This document shows positions 10,215-18,225 of a DNA stretch of 64,000 nt, piece after piece (position 1 is the stretch's first letter; the number at the start of each line of letters is the position of its first letter). The position numbers and the translations under genes were made by a program. Source of the stretch: Treponema sp. (GTDB lineage: Bacteria; Spirochaetota; Spirochaetia; Treponematales; Breznakiellaceae); contig WRKT01000006.1 of assembly GCA_009777995.1 (NCBI GenBank), positions 1 to 64,000 on the forward strand, in the 5' to 3' direction. The notes beneath the pieces are model-generated. The model saw only the letters and a program-made list of their open reading frames with translations. It did not search any database and had not been told where the DNA came from.

Positions 10215-10911
10215 GGAAGATTTAATCAAGCGCAGCCCCGTGCGCATTTTCATGGATTCTATTAACGGCGGATTAAAGCCGGGTGAACTTGGGGTAATTG
10301 TATCTCCTTCAGGAATCGGTAAGACCTCGGTTCTTGTTCAGATTGCAATGGATAAGCTATTACAAGACAAAAAGGTAATTCACATCTCATTTACACGGCA
10401 TACGGACTATGTACTTACCTGGTATGAAGATATTTTTAATGAGTTTATAAAGAAAAAGAATCTTGAGAATGAACAGGATGTAAAGAATGAAGCCGTTAAA
10501 AACCGCGTGCTTATGAAGTTTACCCAGGGAGCAGTGTCGGGAGAGCAGATATTGAAAAGCCTTAAGGCACTTATTAAGGACGGCGGTTTCAATGCAGATG
10601 CGATAATAATTGACGGCTATGATTTTTATCTTTCAGGTGAAGATCATCTGCCTTCCATTCTGGGCTTTGCATCGGAGATGGGTGTGTCTGTCTGGTATTC
10701 CTGTACTGTAATGGGAGAAGAGCCTTTTTATGATGACAGAAATATTCCTCTTGTATTAAAAAATTATGCTGAGCTTTTTGCAGTGATAATAGTTCTTGAT
10801 CCGAAGCAGGATCATATTGCTTTTACCGTTTCAAAGGATCGCTCTGTTTTCAACCCGGAGAATATGGCCCTTAAGCTGGACCCGAAGACCCTAATGATAC
10901 AGGGAAATTAA
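10207..10911 (+). CDS. RecA-fold P-loop ATPase of unknown role
   Basis: This 234-residue cytoplasmic protein has a Walker [10 protein letters not shown] (residues 33-41), preceded by [17 protein letters not shown], a lead-in typical of RecA/KaiC/DnaB-type ATPases. A Walker B-like strand [11 protein letters not shown] lies near residue 135. There is no DNA-binding or second KaiC domain. The start overlaps the EF-G gene by 8 bases and has an ideal AAGGAGA upstream, so the two are coupled. The genetic link to translation elongation is clear but the function is not; a chaperone, regulator or nucleotide sensor are all possible. The following gene starts 4 bases after its stop. Confidence 0.75.
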   Translation: MVKEDLIKRSPVRIFMDSINGGLKPGELGVIVSPSGIGKTSVLVQIAMDKLLQDKKVIHISFTRHTDYVLTWYEDIFNEFIKKKNLENEQDVKNEAVKNRVLMKFTQGAVSGEQILKSLKALIKDGGFNADAIIIDGYDFYLSGEDHLPSILGFASEMGVSVWYSCTVMGEEPFYDDRNIPLVLKNYAELFAVIIVLDPKQDHIAFTVSKDRSVFNPENMALKLDPKTLMIQGN

Positions 10912-10915
10912 TCGA

Positions 10916-11629
10916 ATGACCCGGGGCATCCTTATCGTCGGAGGTGAGTCACCTCTCCTTTCTGCCATCGCCGGCGAAGCAGGAAACCGGGTCGAAGCTT
11001 TTACCGCAGCAATAATTCAAAATCGCGTCCCCGATGTCGGAGAAAAAATACCTCTGCCTGAAAAGGCCATGTTACTGCCATGGAATCCTGCAAGCCCCAT
11101 CTCGGCACGCACCCTTGTCTTCTCCGCAGAGAATCGCATGAAGCAAATTCACGAGGCAATTCTTGTCAGCTCGCCGCCCGTCATTTCCAAAAATGCTGAT
11201 AGCCTAAGCCCTGAAGAAATTGAAATACTCGTTAACGATCATATTAAGGGATGGTTCCTTTTAGCAAGGGAATTAATTCTGTGTTTCCGAAGGCGAGGAT
11301 TCGGTTATCTTTATTTTGTGGAAAATGATTTTGAGAAAAGCAGGGGTGCTCCCCGTGGTGTTTCGCGCGCCGGGGGCCTAGGTGGAGACTCGCGCGGGTC
11401 CGGCGGCAATCTCCTCGGACAGACAGCAGCATCTTCCTTTAAGACCCTCGCTGCGAGCATGCTGGGCCCTTCCCTGAATGAGTCCTTCCAGGCCATGGGG
11501 TTCAGTGCTTCAAGGGCAGACTCACCTGAAAAGGTTGCTGCGTGGATTTTTAAGAAAATCGACGAGAGCACACAGAAGGATTCGGGGAAATGGCTTAGGT
11601 ACTCACGGCGATTTTGGCCCTTTGGTTAG
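10916..11629 (+). CDS. Unknown protein, Rossmann-like N-terminus, last gene of EF-G operon
   Basis: This 237-residue protein opens with GILIVGGESPLLSAIAGEAG, which resembles a nucleotide-binding beta-alpha start, followed by DHIKGWFLLARELILCFRRRGFGYLYF, as in a much-diverged short-chain dehydrogenase. The catalytic YxxxK is not visible, so I do not call it an enzyme. A low-complexity Gly/Arg/Ser insert at about residues 143-164 is encoded by a very GC-rich patch (11362-11410). It follows the RecA-fold gene after 4 bases. Its stop overlaps the stop of the convergent 50-residue Cys-rich gene by 4 bases. It looks like a real but poorly conserved protein. Confidence 0.65.
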   Translation: MTRGILIVGGESPLLSAIAGEAGNRVEAFTAAIIQNRVPDVGEKIPLPEKAMLLPWNPASPISARTLVFSAENRMKQIHEAILVSSPPVISKNADSLSPEEIEILVNDHIKGWFLLARELILCFRRRGFGYLYFVENDFEKSRGAPRGVSRAGGLGGDSRGSGGNLLGQTAASSFKTLAASMLGPSLNESFQAMGFSASRADSPEKVAAWIFKKIDESTQKDSGKWLRYSRRFWPFG

Positions 11630-11778
11630 AGGGGGCCTGCCGGGCGGGCCGTCGCCGGCGGGCGGGTCCGGGTGTCCCGGGGCCTTTCGTATGGGCAGTC
11701 CTTTCCTTCGGGGAGTGTGCAGTTTTCACAGCCGCCATCGGGGGAGTGCTCGCATTTTTCACCAGCTTGGTCGGTCAT
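11626..11778 (-). CDS. 50-residue four-cysteine small protein, last gene of the sensor/sigma/ATPase operon
   Basis: This small gene encodes 50 residues. Four cysteines are spaced symmetrically: C9, C17, C20 and C28, that is CX7CX2CX7C, with His11 next to the first. A zinc-knuckle-like site is possible. The C-terminal tail (from about residue 32) is rich in Pro, Arg, Ala and Thr and is encoded by a stretch that is about 90% G+C over 50 bases. The ATG has AGGAG five bases upstream and begins 8 bases after the stop of the upstream ATPase gene, so translation from the same mRNA is very likely. The stop overlaps that of the convergent gene by 4 bases. I do not recognise the family. I infer a metal-binding accessory of the operon. 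Confidence 0.7.
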   Translation of the reverse strand: MTDQAGEKCEHSPDGGCENCTLPEGKDCPYERPRDTRTRPPATARPAGPL

Positions 11779-11786
11779 TGGGTCTC

Positions 11787-13415
11787 CTAGCTTCCTTTGG
11801 GCATTTGGCTGAGTTTCTCTTTAACCATCTGTGAGAGGTCTTTCAATTTTGACTCAAGCATTTTAAGTACTTCTATCTGCATTTTCTGGAAGTCCTCAAC
11901 TGTTTCGGGCTCGTATTCACTGCCGAGCAGGGTTTTGAGCACGTTTAGGTATTTCGCTTTATCTTTATAATCATCATGCCGCCGTCTAACATGGCCCGAG
12001 AAATGATGTCTTAGTGTTTCAATCGTGTCGAAAAAAACTTGATTTGAGTAATAAAAATTCTTCGGGATTCTTTCATCCCTTGTTTCCTGCCGCGTTCGGG
12101 GATCATATTTTTTTGTTGTCGAAGTTTCGATTATAAGTTTGTAAAGGGAGCTTGCAAATCCTTCAAAGTCTTTTTTTGACATGCATAATGTCTTTATGTC
12201 TTTCCAGTACTTGCCTGTTTCTATGATCGGCTCAAATACAGGAGGTTTCTGTTTGTTGCTGCAATTTAGATTAATCTGTAAAACATATTGCTCTGCCTTC
12301 TCTGCAAGTTCTTCAGCCTGTGAAACAAGAGGATTTTCATTTAGGTTTTCATGTGATCTTAAAAAATCCTTAAAGAATGGAATTGTAATTTCGTAGTTTT
12401 GTTCAGGCTTTTTAATTATACCTAAATCCAGTAAATCGTTTATAACAATGGGGTTCCCTGACTTTTGCGGTTCCTTTGACAATTTTACTAAAAACTGCTT
12501 TTCCTCATCGTTAAAAAAATTATACATACTATTTAAATGATTTTTAAAAAGAGAATTGTCAGGAGTTTCATCGCCGGTTAGGAAATGTTGTCCAATTTGC
12601 TTGCCATAGAATGGGAAACCTCCGGATAGTTTATATGCAATTTCTTCTTTGCCGGATATAAAATTCTTTCTGCTTTCGTTATCGTAAATTTTTAGTTCAT
12701 GGTTCCACATTTCTTTAAAGGATTCGCGATCGAGGGGACCAAGATAATATGTTGGCGGATCTGTTGTGTTTAAAGGGGGAGATTGATCTATTTTTACTGC
12801 TAAATTGCTCCAGATAAGTGCACCTGTATACCAGTACGAAAATATTTTTTTCCCGTTAAACGGTGTTTTATTAAGTTTTCTCATGGGCATAAATCCCTGA
12901 GGCTCATCAAACCTGTCAGTAAAAAGATATTCATACTCATCAAATAGAAGGAGAATGCATTTCTTTGTTTTTTCTGCACTTAGTTCTATTAATTCCTCAA
13001 AAATAGTCATTGTTTTGGGTTGGCTAATACCTGTTAGAGAATCAAAAATATCTTCCCATTGCGGGGATGCTTTTATTTCAATACCTCGAATCATAAAATT
13101 TTCTGCTATAATGCCATCTTCTACAAGACGAGATACAAGACATGCTATTATGTAGTTATACACATTTTGAGTGCCCTTGCCAAAACAAGTACTTGTTTCT
13201 GTAAAATCAAGAAAGAGAGGATATGCTTTCGAATCAATTTCCTTTCTCAGTTTATTCTCCATGGTTTTTAATAAGCTCGTCTTACCTGAACGCCTAAGGC
13301 CGATAATTTCCTTGCTTTTTCCCATGTTTATATCTGATATTAACCAATTTTTAATATGATTCTGCCCGAAGTATTCTTCTTCATCGATAATAACTCTGGT
13401 CATAAATGGTGTCAT
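11787..13415 (-). CDS. AAA/STAND-type ATPase with possible HEPN-like C-terminus
   Basis: This protein has 542 residues. Walker A is GLRRSGKTS (39-47) and Walker B is ILLLFDEYEYL (about 154-163). The winged-helix-like section NDLLDLGIIKKPEQNYEI follows at about 330-350. The domain order fits the archaeal-type/STAND ATPase group used in signalling and defence. The last 130 residues form a separate helical domain with RHHFSGH at 469-475, an Rx5H pattern with a polar residue after the Arg, as in the active site of HEPN ribonucleases. Long helices lie on both sides of it. The start is 6 bases after the large ATPase gene. I am confident of the ATPase; the HEPN call is an inference from one motif and its helical setting. 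Confidence 0.75.
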   Translation of the reverse strand: MTPFMTRVIIDEEEYFGQNHIKNWLISDINMGKSKEIIGLRRSGKTSLLKTMENKLRKEIDSKAYPLFLDFTETSTCFGKGTQNVYNYIIACLVSRLVEDGIIAENFMIRGIEIKASPQWEDIFDSLTGISQPKTMTIFEELIELSAEKTKKCILLLFDEYEYLFTDRFDEPQGFMPMRKLNKTPFNGKKIFSYWYTGALIWSNLAVKIDQSPPLNTTDPPTYYLGPLDRESFKEMWNHELKIYDNESRKNFISGKEEIAYKLSGGFPFYGKQIGQHFLTGDETPDNSLFKNHLNSMYNFFNDEEKQFLVKLSKEPQKSGNPIVINDLLDLGIIKKPEQNYEITIPFFKDFLRSHENLNENPLVSQAEELAEKAEQYVLQINLNCSNKQKPPVFEPIIETGKYWKDIKTLCMSKKDFEGFASSLYKLIIETSTTKKYDPRTRQETRDERIPKNFYYSNQVFFDTIETLRHHFSGHVRRRHDDYKDKAKYLNVLKTLLGSEYEPETVEDFQKMQIEVLKMLESKLKDLSQMVKEKLSQMPKGS

Positions 13416-13421
13416 CTTTAA

Positions 13422-16400
13422 TTAATCCTCCGATATTGAAGCTAATTCTAAATCTATATCCGGATGGTGTTGGCCCCACCATCTTCTGAATAAGTCTACC
13501 GAGATCTTATAAATACGGCCACCCTCGTCGTCCTCTGATTTTAGTATTTTCTTTTCTTCCAGAATTTTTATCGCATCAGCTGATTTTGGTCTTAATCCCC
13601 TTACCTTATGCTTGTCCCATAATTCATGAATTTCTGCTAATCTTATTCCTCGCGGATTCAGGAGTGAATCACGGTTGAGCCACGCTATGCTCGATATTAA
13701 TGCAGATACAATCGGAGGGTCTGCAGGGCTGTATTGATTATTCTGGTATGCATTATCCGTAAGTCTTTTTACTTGGGAACTGTCTTCTGCCATGTCCGAA
13801 CCTGTTAAAATACGTATTACTTTTTCAAGCTCAGGGAAGCCTATGGAAAAGCGTTTTTTTTCTACTGCATAATGTCCGCAGTACTTGCAGATCATCTGAA
13901 TAAAGTACGGAATATTCCCTGACAGCTTTTTTATATGTGATACTGCATCGTCGGTAAAATGTATTTTATCGGAGACATTTATCAGCGATTCGGCAGGTTC
14001 ATCATCTATTTTATCTATTTGATAATCAATTGCATGAACAAATTGGCCTGTTATGCCGTATTCTTTATTTCTTATTAGGTCTTTTATATCATAAGTTCCT
14101 GCAAATAGAAAGCCTGCCTGTTCGTTAAAAGAGATCTCCCTAAGTGTTGCAAGGAAGGCAGGGCTGATTGTTTTTTTATCGAGGAGGGACTTAATATAAG
14201 AAAATTCATCTACCATAAAGAGGGGGTATAAACCGGCCTTATCCATGCATTCAATAAGAATGGGGAAGTCTTTCGCCTTCCATTCATTAATTGTTTTCAT
14301 TTGAGAAAATATTAGAGGATGCTCATGAATAAATGGCCTTAGCTCTTTAAATGTAAAATTATAACAAATATATTCCCAAAACTCCTTTGCATTCCCGGCG
14401 TTAGCAATGTCTCCCATTTCCCATCTTAAAGGAATAACTTTTTTTTGCTTACCTTTTATGATTATTGATGTGTTATTAATTTTTTCGTGCAGGTAATTTA
14501 GAATAGACGTCTTCCCTGTTCTTGTTAACCCGTAAAGTATATATGGCTTTATTCTATCGAAGGAAAGATAATGCTTGTATAACATGTCTAAAATGGCTTC
14601 GCGGCCCTTAAATAAATGAGCCTTTGGAGGATTCGCATCGTCCCATGGAATATCTAAATCTGTAAGGGTTGACCCTGCCTCTTCTTCAAGGGTAAATTGA
14701 AAAGAAGCTGCTTTTAGAGTTTCGTTATTATTGTTAATTGCGCTTGCAAAGGCATTAAGTTTTAAGATGCTTCCTTCGGCTGCAATATTCTTTGGGAAAT
14801 TGATATTTACTATAGTTTCTCCGCCTGCAGGAATTTCCTCTTTTATTCTTTTTTCAAACCGATTGTCTAAATGATCATTTCCATTTGTTTCCACAAAGCC
14901 GTCAAGATTGCATCCAATTGAAGTCGTTGCGCCTATGTTCTTTATTAATAGAGGAATAATTATTTCATTGTCATTTCTTAAATAGTATGGCGGGTCTACG
15001 AATATTTCAAGAATAGGGTTTGTCTCGGTAATTCTTTCTTTCAGTAAATTTGCAATTTCGATTTTCCACTTTGTAAGGAGGGGGAAAAAGTATGCCCTGC
15101 CATAGATTGTTGTATTCTGATTAATAAAATCAATTTGTTTCTCTATTATTGCTTGAATGCTTATTAGGATATTTGTGCGTTCTGTAGGATTTCGTTTTAA
15201 ATATGGTTTTGCAATTTCCAAAGCCTGGTCGATAGCCTTCTTTGTTTCTTTGTCTGTTATAGTAAGAAGGTTTTCATATTTTTGAACATTATTCCAAACC
15301 TGAGCAATTTGCTCGATTCTTTCTCCTTCAAATGGAAAACGATGAACATAATTTATTGCCTTTTCAAGTTCTCCTTCTATTTTTTGCCTTTTAGAGAAAG
15401 CAGCTTGGAAAAAATTTCTGAGCAAAAGTGAAGTATCAATGGGTTCCCAGCCCCAGATTGAATTTATTAAATTATATATCCGATTTCTGCTTGTCGGATT
15501 GGTTAAAATCCCGGCCAAGATACCTGTGCCGCCTCGACGCTGATTAAGTTCATTCCACGCACCCGGATATTTTGCGCCAAAATTGATAAAAGTTGTCCAA
15601 ACTATCTTTTCGAGTTCCTTGTCTCTATGCATTAAACAGCTTCTTACGACATTATCAAACTTGCCATCGAATTCTTTTTCTGTTATTTTTATGTTATTAT
15701 TACGAAAATACAGGACTATATTCATCTTTAGATAATTAGTTAAAATTAAGAGTAAGGACTTCGGATCAATTACTGTAAGCAGTCTTGCAGATTCAAGATA
15801 ATAGCTGCATGCGCTGTCTTTCATTTTAATAAGCTCATCTATATCTATTTTGTTTTCTATAATTTCATTTTTAAATCTGCCAAAAATCGTATCTCCCTTA
15901 AAAAGTGCATAAAAGGCAGCGGCTGTTGTAAGATTCTCTGTTTTGTAACTTCCGACATTTAGCTCGGAGTAAGCCTTTGCCGCATCAAGATAAAAAACAT
16001 AACGTTGAGCAATATTATAACCCTTATTATTTGCATTATCTAACATTAAATCTGCAGCTTCTGTAGTGGGTACTCCGTTATTTCTAATGATTGTTGGGTT
16101 TATATATTTATGTTCCTTAAAGTCAATTTCAAGCATGCCACTGATATCTGTACTTATAATCCCGGCTTCCACATGTAGATCATCATCTTCCAGATTTCGC
16201 CCTCCGGAGTGTGTTGTATCATCTGCCAGCTTAGCAAATGAGGCAATGCTTTCGAGCTGCTGTAGTAAAATTTTTGCAGATGCATTGTCCTGTTTATATT
16301 CAAGTGCCTTTTTAACAGACTCCAAAGCAAGTTTGCGCTTCTCAGGGCTCTGGGCCTGAAGCCTTGCGAGCTCCGTGCAATAATGACTTAAGGCCGGCTT

Positions 16401-16967
16401 ATTACGTTGTAGTTCGGAGCTGTTTTCGTTAAATTCGATAAGTTCTTTATAAGTGTTTTCCGAGCTCTCGTAGTCTTTTTTACCTGAAAAAAGCTGTGCC
16501 TTTTTTAATAAGAAACTGCTCTTGTATTTATCGTCGATATTGGGCTTCGTCAGGTTTGCGTTTAGCTCTAACATTGCTTTGTCGGTTTCACCTCGTCCTA
16601 TCAACTCAAATATTTTTTTTTCAACTTCATAAAACGGCGAGCGATTTGTTGGAGCGTTTGCAGGGGTGTTTGCAGGAGCTGCTATCGGTGAGGCTGCAGG
16701 CACAGCCGTTTGGCGTTTCGGAATTACTATTGTCTTTCTTTTTCCCGGCTCAAGTGCAGACGGAGCGGTTGCCTGCTTGCTTTCCAGTATATCCCAGCCG
16801 CCGATTAACTTATCGAAAAAACGGCTTTTGGCACCATCCGGGCCCTGCAAGTAGACGAAACTCTCGCCAATCTCAAGCACTAAGCCCTCAGGTTTATCTG
16901 CGGAATTGGTAAGATGCAGTCTGATATTATCACCAACAGAGACGTCCTTTTTAAAGATATCAAACAT
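13422..16967 (-). CDS. Large barrel/TPR/STAND-like signalling ATPase
   Basis: This protein has 1181 residues. Residues 1-65 look like a small beta-barrel (VGDNIRLHL, VLEIGESFVYLQG). A Pro/Ala linker runs to about 115. TPR-like helices fill about 120-250, followed by a long helical region and a beta-sandwich-like part around 680-760. A STAND/AAA ATPase domain starts near 784 with Walker A GLTRTGKTS (813-821) and Walker B LFMVDEFS (916-923). GNIPYFIQMICKYCGHYA matches the post-sensor region of such ATPases. A winged-helix-like end follows (LEEKKILKSEDDEGGRIYKIS). The start has GAGGTG upstream. The architecture (repeats for sensing, ATPase switch) is that of inducible signalling ATPases in bacterial conflict systems. 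Base composition is clearly more AT-rich than neighbouring polA. Confidence 0.75.
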   Translation of the reverse strand: MFDIFKKDVSVGDNIRLHLTNSADKPEGLVLEIGESFVYLQGPDGAKSRFFDKLIGGWDILESKQATAPSALEPGKRKTIVIPKRQTAVPAASPIAAPANTPANAPTNRSPFYEVEKKIFELIGRGETDKAMLELNANLTKPNIDDKYKSSFLLKKAQLFSGKKDYESSENTYKELIEFNENSSELQRNKPALSHYCTELARLQAQSPEKRKLALESVKKALEYKQDNASAKILLQQLESIASFAKLADDTTHSGGRNLEDDDLHVEAGIISTDISGMLEIDFKEHKYINPTIIRNNGVPTTEAADLMLDNANNKGYNIAQRYVFYLDAAKAYSELNVGSYKTENLTTAAAFYALFKGDTIFGRFKNEIIENKIDIDELIKMKDSACSYYLESARLLTVIDPKSLLLILTNYLKMNIVLYFRNNNIKITEKEFDGKFDNVVRSCLMHRDKELEKIVWTTFINFGAKYPGAWNELNQRRGGTGILAGILTNPTSRNRIYNLINSIWGWEPIDTSLLLRNFFQAAFSKRQKIEGELEKAINYVHRFPFEGERIEQIAQVWNNVQKYENLLTITDKETKKAIDQALEIAKPYLKRNPTERTNILISIQAIIEKQIDFINQNTTIYGRAYFFPLLTKWKIEIANLLKERITETNPILEIFVDPPYYLRNDNEIIIPLLIKNIGATTSIGCNLDGFVETNGNDHLDNRFEKRIKEEIPAGGETIVNINFPKNIAAEGSILKLNAFASAINNNNETLKAASFQFTLEEEAGSTLTDLDIPWDDANPPKAHLFKGREAILDMLYKHYLSFDRIKPYILYGLTRTGKTSILNYLHEKINNTSIIIKGKQKKVIPLRWEMGDIANAGNAKEFWEYICYNFTFKELRPFIHEHPLIFSQMKTINEWKAKDFPILIECMDKAGLYPLFMVDEFSYIKSLLDKKTISPAFLATLREISFNEQAGFLFAGTYDIKDLIRNKEYGITGQFVHAIDYQIDKIDDEPAESLINVSDKIHFTDDAVSHIKKLSGNIPYFIQMICKYCGHYAVEKKRFSIGFPELEKVIRILTGSDMAEDSSQVKRLTDNAYQNNQYSPADPPIVSALISSIAWLNRDSLLNPRGIRLAEIHELWDKHKVRGLRPKSADAIKILEEKKILKSEDDEGGRIYKISVDLFRRWWGQHHPDIDLELASISED

Positions 16968-17018
16968 GCATCACCTCAGTATCAAGAATTTAATGGCTTT
17001 TACACCTGATTGTCAATA

Positions 17019-17186
17019 TTACTTCTTTGGCAGAGGTATTGACGAAGCAGCGGCACTTATGATGTCCACGTTTTGGATCATATCCTTAGCCTTTCTAGCC
17101 ACTTCCTCATCCTTATTATTTGCCATTATCTCCAAGCCCGTCCTGCCGAAGGCGCCCATTAACATAACCCAAATTGGTACTACCAT
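17019..17186 (-). CDS. 55-residue small protein in the sensor/sigma/ATPase operon
   Basis: This small gene has an ATG at 17186 preceded by AAGGAGATAATT, a near-ideal ribosome binding site. The product has a hydrophobic N-terminus (VVPIWVMLMGAFG, residues 2-14), a charged helix (ANNKDEEVARKAKDMIQ, about 22-38) and a short Ala/Ser/Pro tail ending PLPKK. It lies 40 bases after the sigma-like gene and 51 bases before the 1181-residue ATPase gene, in the same direction. I do not recognise the family. A small adaptor or an anti-sigma-like partner are possible roles suggested only by its place between the sigma-like and ATPase genes. Confidence 0.65.
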   Translation of the reverse strand: MVVPIWVMLMGAFGRTGLEIMANNKDEEVARKAKDMIQNVDIISAAASSIPLPKK

Positions 17187-17226
17187 AATTATCTCCTTTT
17201 CTATTTATCTATAATGCTCAAGTTTT

Positions 17227-18219
17227 CTAGAACTTAATGTTTTTTGGTTTTAAATCGGGATATTTTCTGCTTAATTTACTTCTAAATAATTTCCACATCT
17301 GGGAAGCTTTTACCATTGCACTATCTTTTGTAGTTATCGATTTTTTGTATTTCATGATAATTTCGTATTGATTTGGTTTTTCACCTGTCTTAATAAAATT
17401 GTCCAGTATTTCGTTGTCAAGTATGGGGTGCAAATAATAAAGGTCAAGACTTGCCAAGGATTCCTCGTCAATGCAGCAGTAAAGTGTAAACAAGGCCTTG
17501 TTACATGTGCTGTCTTCGATATCTTCTGTGTAGATTTCCTGCACTGCACTTTTTAGCCGCGCCATCTGCAATGAGCTATACTTAATCTTATACTTTTCTT
17601 GCGGATCATCTATACTGTCTCCGGGTTCAAAAACATTCTTAGCCTGCTTCGTATCAAGGACGCTTCTTTCCTCTTCATCATCATTTTTGCTTTTGCTCTC
17701 AAGGCTTAAAGGGAATCCAAGATTTATTATCTCAAGATAATTTGCGATATTCATCCATTCAGAAATAAGCTCTCTATATTCATTCTTGGTTAATAACCTT
17801 CCCAGTTCAACTTCGCGCATTTTTTTCAATTGTTTAATTTTTCTTACTTTCGCCATTTCTCGCCATGGCACCCGGACCGCAGCCTCCTTACGGTTACTCA
17901 TGGCTACTTCATTTTTTATTGATGTTCTTAGGTAACTAAAAAATCCTTCGATATTTTTTGGAATATTATACTTTCCGGCTTCACTGAACTTACAGATAAT
18001 AATATAGATTTCCATACCTATATCAGAATCTTCTTCTCCTAAATCGATGACTCTAAATTGATAATCAATATTCCATTTCTTGTCCCATGATTTTATTGCG
18101 CTCCAAAGACGTCCATGGATTTTATCCAAGTCGGGAGCAGATTTATCGAGGCATTTATTATAGAGATCAAAAATTTCTCTTTCTACTTTTAGTCGCTCAT
18201 CAGGTTTCTGTATCCCCAT
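17227..18219 (-). CDS. Divergent sigma-70-like transcription factor
   Basis: This protein has 330 residues. The stretch EGFFSYLRTSIKNEV (about 91-105) matches the end of sigma region 2. VRVPWREMAKVRKIKQLKK (115-133) followed by ELGRLLTKNEY (138-148) matches the start of sigma region 3, in which group 1 factors have R-I-P-x-H, then GR-x-x-T-x-E-E. LSLES at 171-175 corresponds to the SLETP region. The C-terminal 100 residues would hold a weak region 4 (PNQYEIIMKYKKSITTK, MWKLFRSKL). The GGAGAG ribosome binding site overlaps the stop of the upstream CARF-like gene, 6 bases before the ATG, so the two are tightly coupled. I infer that it redirects RNA polymerase when the sensor fires. Confidence 0.7.
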   Translation of the reverse strand: MGIQKPDERLKVEREIFDLYNKCLDKSAPDLDKIHGRLWSAIKSWDKKWNIDYQFRVIDLGEEDSDIGMEIYIIICKFSEAGKYNIPKNIEGFFSYLRTSIKNEVAMSNRKEAAVRVPWREMAKVRKIKQLKKMREVELGRLLTKNEYRELISEWMNIANYLEIINLGFPLSLESKSKNDDEEERSVLDTKQAKNVFEPGDSIDDPQEKYKIKYSSLQMARLKSAVQEIYTEDIEDSTCNKALFTLYCCIDEESLASLDLYYLHPILDNEILDNFIKTGEKPNQYEIIMKYKKSITTKDSAMVKASQMWKLFRSKLSRKYPDLKPKNIKF

Positions 18220-18225
18220 ACTCTC

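Noticed and set aside
11478-11834. Plus-strand 118-residue ORF in the GC-rich junction
   Set aside because: Its codons are a by-product of the GC-rich patch; it overlaps three genes with better starts and shows low-complexity Gly/Pro/Arg content.
16906-17214. Plus-strand 102-residue ORF over the gap between the sigma-like and STAND genes
   Set aside because: It has no ribosome binding site and is antisense to the well-supported 55-residue minus-strand gene and to the start of the large ATPase gene.
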